A stretch of DNA of 37,500 bases from positions 65,001-102,500 of the forward strand of contig CAUYUJ010018880.1 in assembly GCA_963575745.1 (NCBI GenBank). The letters are read 5' to 3'. The first letter of the stretch is position 1. The number at the start of each line of letters is the position of its first letter. Origin of the DNA: Prorocentrum cordatum. Taxonomy: Eukaryota; Sar; Dinophyceae; Prorocentrales; Prorocentraceae. A program made the position numbers and the translations under genes. Under the pieces are notes generated by a model, which worked only from the letters and a program-made list of their open reading frames with translations, had not been told where the DNA came from and did not search any database. Positions 28,620 to 37,500 of this stretch are shown piece by piece.

Positions 28620-31240
28620 GAACGGCATCTTGGAGCCCAAAGTTGCGAGGATGTCTCCAGCGTAACGAGCTGGTCCACCTCGCGCGCGGCATTTCGGACC
28701 CAAGATTTGCGACGATGTCTCGGGCGAAACGTGCTGCGAGGAAGTCTCAGGCGAAACGGGCTGGACCACCTCGAGCGCGGCGTCTCAGAACTCCGAGTTG
28801 CGGGGGCCTCCTGGGGCCTCCTGGGACCTCCTGGTGACCTCGTGGGGCTTCCTCCTGGGGCTCCTGTGGCCTCCTGGACCCCACCTGGGGCTTCATGAAG
28901 CTTCCTGGGGCTCCCAGGGGGGGATATGTGACCTGTGGCCGTCGGGCTCCCCCCAAATGGGGGGGGGGCACAAGAACAGGACAAATCAACGATAAGGGGG
29001 CCTCCTGGGGCCTCCTGGGAGCCTCCTGGGAATCTCCTGCGGACCCCTGGGGCCTGTCCTGGGCGTCCTGCGGCCTCCTGAAGCTCTCTGGGGCCTCCTG
29101 GGGCTCCCAGGGTCCCAGGGGGGATATGTAACATGTGGTCTTCTGGGCTCCAGGCTGGACCACCTCTTGCGCAGCATCCGAGAGCTCAGAGTTGCGAGAA
29201 TGTCTTGTGCGAAACGGGCCGGGCCACCTTGCGCACGGCATCTCAAAGCTCAGAGTTACGAGGATGTCTCAGGCGAGATGGGCCGGACCACCTCGCGCAG
29301 GGCATCTCGGAGCCCAGAGTTGCGAGGATGTCTCCAGCGTAACGGGCTGGACCACCTCGCGCGCGGCATTTCGGACCCCAGAGTTGCGACGATGTCTCGG
29401 GCGAAACGTGCTGCGAGGAAGTCTCAGGCGAAACGGGCCAGACCACCTCGAGCGCGGCGTCTCAGAGCTCCGAGTTGCGGGGGCCTCCTGGGGCCTCGTG
29501 GGACCTCCTGGTGACCTCCTGGGGCTTCCTCCTGGGCCTCCTGTGGCCTCCTGGACCCCACCTGGGGCTTCCTGAAGCCTCTTGGGGCTCCCAGGGGGGA
29601 TATCTAACATGTGGCCGTCGGGCCCACCCCAAAATGGGGGGGGGCACAAGAGCAGGAAAAATCAACGAATCGGCACCGGATGTGTATTTACTTGACAGGG
29701 CCTCCTGGGGCCTCCTGGGAGCCTCCTGGGAATCTCCTGCGGACCCCTGGGGCCTGTCCTGGGCGTCCTGCGGCCTCCTGAAGCTCTCTGGGGCCTCCTG
29801 GGGCTCCCAGGGTCCCAAGGAGGATCTGTAACATGTGGTCTTCTGGGCCCCCAGGCTGGACCACCTCTTGCGCAGCATCTGAGAGCTCAGAGTTGCGAGA
29901 ATGTCTTGTGGGCGTCCTGCGGCTTCCTGAGGCTCTCTGGGGCCTCCTGGGGCTCCCAGGGTCCCAGAGGGGATATGTAACATGTGGTCGTCTGGGCCCC
30001 CAGGCTGGACCACCTCTTGCGCGGCACCTGGGAGCTCAGAGTTGCGTGAATGTCTTGTGCGAAACGGGCCGGACCAACTTGCGCACGGCATCTCAGAGCT
30101 CAGACTTGCGAGGATGTCTCAGGCGAGACGGGCCGGTGTCTCGGGCGAAACGTGCTGCGAGGAAGTCTCAGGCGAAACGGGCCAGACCACCTCGAGCGCG
30201 GCGTCTCAGAGCTCCGAGTTGCGGGGGCCTCCTGGGGACCTCCTGGGGCTTCCTCCTGGGCCTCCTGCGGCCTCCTGAACTCCACCTGGGGCTTCCTGAA
30301 GCCTCTTGGGGCTCCCAGGGGGGATATCTAACCTGTGGCCGCTTGGGCCCCTCAAAATAAAGGGGCTTCCTCCTGGGGCTCCTGTGGCCTCCTGGACCCC
30401 ACCTGGGGCTTCCTGAAGCCTCTTGGGGCTCCCAGGGGGGGATATCTAACATGTGGCCGTCGGGCCCCCCCAAAATGGGGGGGGGGCCACAAGAGCAGGA
30501 AAAATCAACGAATCGACACCGGATGTGTATTAACTTGACACGTTCTAATAGGGGGCCTCCTGGGGCCTCCTGGGAGCCTCCTGGGAATCTCCTGCGGACC
30601 CCTGGGGCTTGTCCTGGGCGTCCTGCGGCCTCCTGGAGCTCTCTGGGGCCTCCTGGGGCTCCCAGGGTCCCAAGGAGGATCTGTAACATGTGGTCTTCTG
30701 GGCCCCCAGGCTGGACCACCTCTTGCGCGGCATCTGGGAACTCAGAGTTGCGAGAATGTCTTGTGCGAAACAGGCCAGACCACCTTGCGCACGGCATCTC
30801 AGAGCTCAGAGTTGCGAGAATGTCTTGTGCGAAACGGGCCAGACCACCTCGCGCAGGCATCTCAGAGCTCAGAAGTTCGAGGATGTCTCGGGCGGGCTCC
30901 CAGGGCCCCAGGGAAGATATGTAACATGTGGTCTTCTGGGCCCCCAGGCTGGACCACCTCTTGCGCGGCATCTGAGCTCAGAGTTGTGAGAATGTCTTGT
31001 GCGAAACAGGCCGGACCACCTTGCGCACGGCATCTGAGCTCAGACTTTGCGAGGATGTCTCAGGCGAGATGGGCCGGACCACCTCGCGCAAGGCATCTCA
31101 GAGCTCAGAAATTCGAGGATGTCTCAGGCGAAACGGGCCAGACCACCTCTCGCGCGGCATCTCCGAGGTTAGAGTTTCGAGGATGTCTCGGGCGAAACGG
31201 GCCGGACCACCTCGCGGGCAAATTTTTGTGAGGATGTTTT
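28620..31240. repeat. 64-bp satellite arrays alternating with GGGGCCTCCTGG blocks
   Basis: The satellite unit (64 bp) runs GAGGATGTCTCAGGCGAAAC, GGGCCGGACCACCTCGCGC, GGCATCTCAGAGCTCAGAGT, TGC. Arrays lie at about 28625-28798, 29170-29475, 29860-30220 and 30715-31225. Between them are blocks of GGGGCCTCCTGGGG-type units (28798-28920, 28998-29120, 29480-29590, 29697-29820, 30225-30310, 30360-30440, 30550-30675) and a linker with GATATSTAACATGTGG. The trio recurs about every 0.7-0.85 kb. Long frames on both strands exist only because the unit lacks stops; 64 is not a multiple of three. Confidence 0.9.
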
Positions 31241-31374
31241 TGTGAGGATTTCCTTCAGCCGGAGTTAGCTTCTACCACAACAGCACCCCGTTCAGCAAGC
31301 TGTTTGGGGAAAAATCGTGACGTCGGATGTCTGGGGAGGGCGGAAGGCAGTGCGCGCATGACGGATGCTGAGGC

Positions 31375-31510
31375 GGCAGAAACGACGACGGCGGGGACGG
31401 GGAGGCGGAGGCAGAGGCGCAGCAGCGGGAGGCGGGAGGCGGGAGGAGGGAGGAGGGAAGAGGAACCAGGCGGGAAGTGGGAAGAGGGAGGCGGGAGAAG
31501 GAATGAGAGA
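31375..31510. repeat. GGGAGGCGGGAGG purine-rich tract
   Basis: Short purine-rich units separating the main satellite from four further diverged satellite copies at about 31535-31710. Confidence 0.7.
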
Positions 31511-31710
31511 GGTTGTGATTGGAGCTCCTGTGCTACGAAACGTCTCAGGCAGAATGGGCCAGACCATCTCGCGCGCAACATCTTCGAGCCTCGCATTGCG
31601 AGGATGGCTCAATCGAAACGGCCCGGACCACCTCGCGAGCGACATCTTGGAGCTCAGTATTGGAAGGATGTCTCAAACGAAACGGGCCGGACAATCTTTC
31701 GCACACGTTT

Positions 31711-32056
31711 TGACAAGTCCACATCGCACTCGCTTCCCGTTAGGTCCTCTAGTGAGGGCCACGGGCAGATTCAAATGAGACCTCGCCATCCCTGCGGGGC
31801 TGCGATCTGTGAACCTGTCGCCACTTTCGAGGCCTACTGTGATCCCCGTTTTCGAAGTGGCTAGGAGTGCTCAGGAATTGTAAATCATCAGCTTTATCAG
31901 GCCCTTTTCCTGTAGCCAGTGTCCTGCGAGTCTCCCGAATTCCATCTGCAGACACATGCAACCCTCGCTCCGTCATCGCCCCCTTATAAAGTATCCTAAA
32001 CTATTTGCGCCCCGCTTTTGCGCAGGGGTTGGGTACGTCGCCAGGGTACTTGTTGT
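31711..32056. other. Spacer without a recognised feature
   Basis: No exon is seen on either strand. GCCACTTTCGA and TTCGAAGTGGC near 31820-31860 form a weak inverted repeat of unknown significance. Confidence 0.5.
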
Positions 32057-32690
<634 letters not shown>

Positions 32691-32699
32691 CCTTGCTCG

Positions 32700-33400
32700 C
32701 TCTCGCTTTCCCCGGCGCCGCCCCCCCTCCCCCGCGCCCGTGCCCGCCTTCGCTCCGCCGCCCCCTCGGCAGCGAGTGGGGGGAGGGCAGGGGGGAGGAG
32801 GAAGGGCAGGAGGAGGGGGCGCGGCGGTGGAGGAGGGGGGGGGGCAGCAGCAGCAGCAGCAGCGGCAGGAGAGGGGGCCGGGCTGCTTTCGCGGCTGAGC
32901 GAGGCAACTCCTACCGTCCAAGAGAAGGCGCGGCGGGCTAACGCATCGGGGTTTCAGATGTCCCGGTTGCCACGCCCGCGGGTTGGGGATGGGGTCGGCG
33001 CAGGGCATGTGCATCAGTGCTTGCTTTATCGCCAGGCGAGCGATGTCGTGCATTTTTTCTGGGGCCCACGGTGAGTTCCAGGACAGCGGTGTCGTCGCTT
33101 GGGGTTCGGCTGTCCCCGATCGAGCTTCAACGCAGCGTGTTCGGGCATTTCGATTTGATGGTGTCCCGCGGTCGCCAGACAGCAGTTGTGCCCCTTGCTT
33201 TTCTTCGGGTCCTTCAGGTCCTCCGGCCATCGTTTGTCGTTGACGGAAACGCGCGCTCGGGGAGGTGGGCTGTCTCGTCGCCCCGCCGCGCCGTTCCGCG
33301 TATATTCCATCGACGCGTTGCCTCCCAGATCCGCATCGGATCGAGCCGCCCAGCGCCCCCCCCCCCCCCGACATCTCCCCTCGGCGGCGAGGGGCGGAAG
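32700..33400. other. GC-rich spacer, no supported gene
   Basis: It contains purine-rich GGAGGAGG sequence with a CAG run (32850-32870) and unremarkable sequence to 33400. Frames on both strands are open but low complexity. The 5' exon of the next gene may lie around 33420-33600, where one forward frame reads AHARPKRARTNGGSAAS. Confidence 0.45.
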
Positions 33401-33674
33401 GCAGCGGCGGGATCCTTCCGCCGCCTGAGAACGCGCATGCGAGGCCGAAGCGAGCGCGCACCAACGGCGGCTCTGCTGCCTCTGGCGCGGCGGCGCGGAC
33501 GGCGCCGCCGGAGGGCGCGCCGCCATCAGAGCGCGAGGCGGGCGCGCGTGTCCTCGCTCTCTCCATGCGCCAAGGAGGGGAGGGGACTGGCACGGGCGAA
33601 GGAGAGATAGGGGGAGGGATAGACGGATGGCGGGAGAGGGGGGGATGAGTGGGGCGAGGCGTGCCGGCGCGAGA

Positions 33675-36600
33675 GCGCTCGTGGATCAGAGACGCTGCCG
33701 CGGAGCCTCGCCCTGACGGGCGCAAATGCGCCGCGTGCTCGCACAGGGGCAACGGGCAGGGCCCCGTCGCTAAGGCCGCCGGCAAGGCGCGCTTCGTCTG
33801 GCGGGGCAAGCCGCCTTGCAACAAATCAGGCGCGTCGCCGCGTTGTTCATGGCTTCTCCTGGGCCCTTTGAATTCTAAACGCTTCGCGTAACCCCGCCAG
33901 CCCATCCAGGAGCAATGCCCCGAGGACTTGCCTCGATCAGGGAAGCGGGCAGCACGCAGTGGAAGGGCCCCCCAGTGGAGGCCTCTCGGAGCGTCTTGGG
34001 TGCCTCGGAGAGCTTCTTGGGGCCTCTTGGGTGTCTCTTGGGAGCATCTTGAAGGCCTCTTGGGCGCCTGTTGGGGCCTCCTGGGCGCCTCTTGGGCTCT
34101 TGGGGCCCTCTTGGAGCCTCGGGGGCGCTCTTGGAGCCATCTTGGAAGACATCGAGCAAACAAGAAGCGAGCATTAGTTAGCGTTGCCCCTCGGGGGCCC
34201 AACATCGCCTCTTGGGGCGCTCTTGGAGAGCTCTTAGGCGCTCTTGGGGCCGTCTCGGGGCTCCCCTGAGCATCTATTGGAGCCCTCTTGGGCCACCTTG
34301 GAGCCCTCGTGAGGCCTCGGATGGCCATCAGAAGCGAAAAGGCGAGAAAGCCAAACGCAGATAGTCTCATCAGGTGTTGGCCTCTTCGGGGCTTCCTTGG
34401 GGTGCTCTTGGGCCATTTGGAGCCGTCTTTGAGCGGATTGGGGCATCTAGGAGCACCGTGGGAGCCATATGAGACATCATGGGGTATCTTGAGCCGTATT
34501 GGAGGTCATCTTGGGCTCTCCCAGGCGCTCTTGGAGCCACATTAATCAGCGCCCCCCCCATCCCCCCCCCCCCCGAAAAAAAAAAGAGGCCATCGTGCGG
34601 CTAAAACCTCAGTAACATTAAGGATTTGGTATTCTCGCCGAGGCCTCTTGGAGCATCTTGGGCGCCTCTGGGTCTTGGGGCCTCATGGAAGTCTCTCGGG
34701 AGCCTCTTGGGGCATCCTGGGGGCCTCTTGGAGCTTCCTGGCCACTTCTTGGGGCCCTCTCGGGGCGCCCTTGGGGGCCTTGGTGGCCATATGTGAGCCA
34801 TCGTGGGTGAGATCGATCGCAGGATGGGGGGGGGCCTAATTCGCCCCCCGCCCCCCCCTCTCCCCCTTCCCCATCGGGGGGCCAACGTGGGGCCAAAACC
34901 TTCTTAGAACAACCGGTGATTTTGGCTTCCTCGCCGAGGCCGTTTTGGATGCTCGAACGCGCGGCGAACCCTCCCGCCCAGGTCCAGGGGGGGGGGGGCA
35001 GGGGGAGAGGTAAACCCTTCCCAGAAGGGGAAGGAGGAGGTTGGAAGGGGGAAATTTTCTAAACCGCCTACGCCCAGAGGGCTGGTGGGATTCGAATTAG
35101 CTCAGTTCTGAAGGGGGATGGGGCGGGGGCAGGTAGGCTCGAAGCTCATTCCGATTTGGTTCATCCAGGGCCCGACGTTCAACGACTTTCGAGGTTTTCG
35201 TTTTGAACTTCCAGGGCGGGCTCGTTGGGGTCTCTTTCGACCTCAACAAGCCTTTCATGTCCAGTTGCTCGTGGGGCTCCCAAGGATTGCTGGGGCGGGC
35301 TCGCTGTGGCCTTTGTCGCTCGTGAACAGCCGTGGACAGCCTCTTCCAGGGGCCCGAGGGCCCCAGGGCCCAGGGGCCCGTCTTTGAACATGGACTTGCA
35401 GGGGGCGCGGCGGGCCCCGCCCCCCCCTCCGCCCGCCTCCGCAAATAAATCGTTCCCCTGGGGGGCAAGTCTTTCGACGCCCGCCGCTGCCGCTGCTTGC
35501 CAGGCAAGACGGATGGTCATCACTGCGGGCATTGCCTGAATATACTCACAGGCAAGGCCAAGAAGGGCGCGCCGGGCATCACCATGGCGAAGTACGAGAC
35601 TTCCTCGGGAGCGACGCGCAGAAGTTAAAGAAGCACCAGGAGACAGTTCAGGTTGTTATGCAGAAGATGATCGATTCCGGCGTCCCTGACCCTTGGGAGA
35701 CCTGGGCCCGCTTGGGCTGGGAGTCCGTCACATCCCAGACGCTGGAGCGACTGAAGAAGCAGCAGTTCGTGAGGAAGAACCCTGGCTTCGCTAATTTGCC
35801 AATGGCCGAATACGAAGCGGGGCGCGGGAAGTTGGAATCGAACGACATGGAGAAGGAAGGCCACCAGTACTGGGAGTTGGATGGCGTTCCTGGCACGCGC
35901 GCCCCCGGCCCCAGGGTAAAATTTCCACGTCGACGACATCGACGAGATGAACATCAGGAGCCAGGGGGATGCCGATCTCAGCCGCTCAGATATGGAGGAC
36001 GCCCAGGCCGCCTTCATCGCCTCTTGCGTCGCCAGCGCGAGAGGTGGCCAGGACGCGGGCGCCCAGGTTGGAGTGGACCGTTTGATGGGGTGCAGTGCTG
36101 AAGGGCCTTCCAAGCAAGCAGGCAGGTCGTCCAGGCCGTCGGCCGCGCCAGCCGCGTCGCCTGCCCCTAGCGGCCGGGGCGTCGAGTTCCCCCCCGAGCA
36201 GCGCGAAGGCTGGCGCGGGTGAGAAAGGAGCCCAGGAAGAACAGCTTGAGCAGCTAGCCGAGGTGCCACGGCCATCTGGGAAGAAGGCCAGGACGGCCGC
36301 GAAGGCCTCGGCGGGGCCTGCGGCCCCCGCCAAGGCTGCCGCTGAAAAGAAGAGAAGGAGACCCACCAAGGACTGGGGCCCCGAGGTGACGAAGATCCTG
36401 AACGACTTCGCAGCGCCCGAGTCCTCCGACGTGTGCTTCTGGGGTTCGGAGGCCAAGACGCAAGTTAAGCAGATGAATAGCATCGTCAGCGACTTGGGCG
36501 CTCGCGTCCGCAAATCCACGGACGCGCTGGAGGCCGCGCAGCACAACAAGTATATCAAGGCGGTCACCATCGTCAAGGACATTGTCGAGTGCTGCAAGGA

Positions 36601-37500
36601 TCACGGCATCGACTCGGAGGAGATGAGGAAGGTGTTCGACTTCCAGGCTGGCTGGGCATTAAGACCTGGCAGTCGTCGAGTTCTGGGCTCTGTGCTGAGC
36701 ATGTCTTTCCGGTTGGCGGGGAGGTTTCGATGCTCGATGCCCTTGCATCCGAGACGCTTCGCGTGTCGCGCCAGCCCACCCAGATAATGAGGGGGCGAGT
36801 TGCATTGGTCAAGGAAGCGCAGATCTTGCGCTCTGTCTCGGAAGTCTTGGGCCGCCGCGGGTTAGCGCGATGAGTCTAGGAAGGGCCTCGGCGGGGCCTG
36901 CCGTCAAGGAGAGGGCCTCCGCTGGCCCAGTGGCAACTTTTCGGGGCCGTCTTGGAGCGCCCGCGGCGCACTCGCCCCCCGGGACCTCACTGAGACCCGG
37001 AAGTGAAAAAGCTCCCCCCCCCCCCCGGGGTAGCAAAGAGAGTTTGCCTTCGACGGCGTCCGCCAAGAGGGTCGGTTGGGATTGAAAGGCCAGGGGGGCT
37101 TCGCAGGGCATTGCACGGGGGCGGCGAATTGCAGGGCATTGCAGGAGACCCCGCGGAGGGCTGGGGGTTTGGAGCTGTCGGTAGTCTGGCGGCCGAATTC
37201 TTTAAACCACCCCATTCCTTTTGGACCGTTGGCCGATTCGAGCGCTGCGCCTGCCTCAGGTTACGCACGTGCAGTTGGAACCTCAGGTGGATGCACAGTT
37301 CCCCGGGCACCTTAAGTGGTGCAGGCACATGGCGGGCATCAAGGCCACGACAGATATCGACAGCTGGTGGCAGGCCGTGGGGGCAGCGGAGCTTCGCAAG
37401 AATGGCGTGGCCAATGTTGCGCAGGAGCAGGACAAGTTGTTGTCGTTTCGCCTTGCCTCCGTTCTCAAGCAGACAAGCAAAACTGACATCTGGGATGCGA
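33675..37500 (+). CDS. Multi-exon gene, Cys-rich N-terminal modules and helical C-terminus; unknown, runs off the window
   Basis: Visible blocks: 33675-33828 (SWIRDAAAEPRPDGRKCAAC and FVWRGKPPCNKSG, a zinc-ribbon-like CxxC start); after a 1.6-kb repeat-filled intron, 35470-35598 (SFDARRCRCLPGKTDGHHCG, HCLNILTGKAKKGAPG); 35599-35914 (DFLGSDAQKLKKHQETVQVV, SGVPDPWETWARLGWESVT, QFVRKNPGFANLPMAEYEAG); 35926-36190 (FHVDDIDEMNIRSQGDADLS, MEDAQAAFIASCVASA); 36197-36650 (KKRRRPTKDWGPEVTKILND, SSDVCFWGSEAKTQVKQMNS, HGIDSEEMRKVFDFQ); 36660-36865 (LGIKTWQSSSSGLCAEHVFP, SMLDALASETLRVSRQ); and 37260-37500, open at the window edge (VTHVQLEPQVDAQFPGHLKW, IDSWWQAVGAAELRKNGVAN). Blocks change frame at about 35599, 35926, 36195 and 36655, the third in a C7 run, so they are exon joins or consensus errors. 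I recall similar modular multicopy dinoflagellate proteins; function unknown. Confidence 0.6.
34000..34840. repeat. CCTCTTGGGG-type degenerate repeat in the large intron
   Basis: Units of about 10-15 bp such as GCCTCTTGGGGCGCTCTTGG run over two blocks, 34000-34300 and 34380-34760. They are related in sequence to the 28.8-30.7 kb blocks. A poly-C run with A-run lies at 34551-34585. Confidence 0.8.

Noticed and set aside
28600-31240. Numerous frames of 100-270 codons on both strands that look repetitive and collagen-like
   Set aside because: They are the 64-bp satellite and GGGGCCTCCTGG blocks read in successive frames; the period is not a multiple of three.
28620-31240. Possible CRISPR array from regular repeats
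   Set aside because: Units are contiguous without unique spacers and the window is eukaryotic.

Overview
The window looks like nuclear DNA of a dinoflagellate; Prorocentrum is my best guess at genus, from general resemblance only. Pointers are very high GC, genes cut into many short exons, introns with GT, GC and possibly GA donors and CAG acceptors, long same-strand runs of genes, heavy satellite content, and several proteins resembling large uncharacterised dinoflagellate families I recall. I see no rRNA, tRNA, spliced-leader gene, CRISPR array or bacterial-type operon. All exon models were read by eye from frame continuity, acceptor AGs and protein plausibility.

Layout. 0.2-3.6 kb (+): a gene of about 13 exons starting MPPKGSKKKT. 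4.3-6.3 kb (+): an intact intronless 655-codon gene, transposase-like. 6.3-11.1 kb: no intact gene; microsatellites, two arrays of a G-rich 13-bp minisatellite flanking a leucine-rich-repeat fragment, and an AT-rich stretch. 11.1-27.8 kb (mostly -): about seven short-exon genes read leftward: a damaged transposase-like gene (11.1-13.8), three small genes (14.0-16.35), a multi-exon gene (16.8-19.1), an open exon (19.4-19.85), an Ala/Pro-rich coiled-coil gene (21.6-23.4) and an RS/Gly-rich gene (25.0-27.8). One possible + ORF lies at 20.4-20.8 kb. 28.1-33.4 kb: satellites and microsatellites. 33.7-37.5 kb (+): a multi-exon gene running off the end.

Strand pattern: + genes, then repeats where transcription converges, then a - cluster, then repeats where it diverges, then + again. 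This is the unidirectional-cluster layout typical of dinoflagellates.

Most distinctive signal: introns of the - cluster often carry short palindromes with the core GCTNNAGC (GGAGCTGCAGCTCC, GGCTGCAGCC), commonly two per intron, and some introns are bordered by 5-7 bp direct repeats containing CAG. I did not notice these palindromes in the + genes. This resembles introners (introns that spread as mobile elements). Many reading frames break at G/C homopolymers, so some frameshifts may be consensus errors rather than true pseudogenization.
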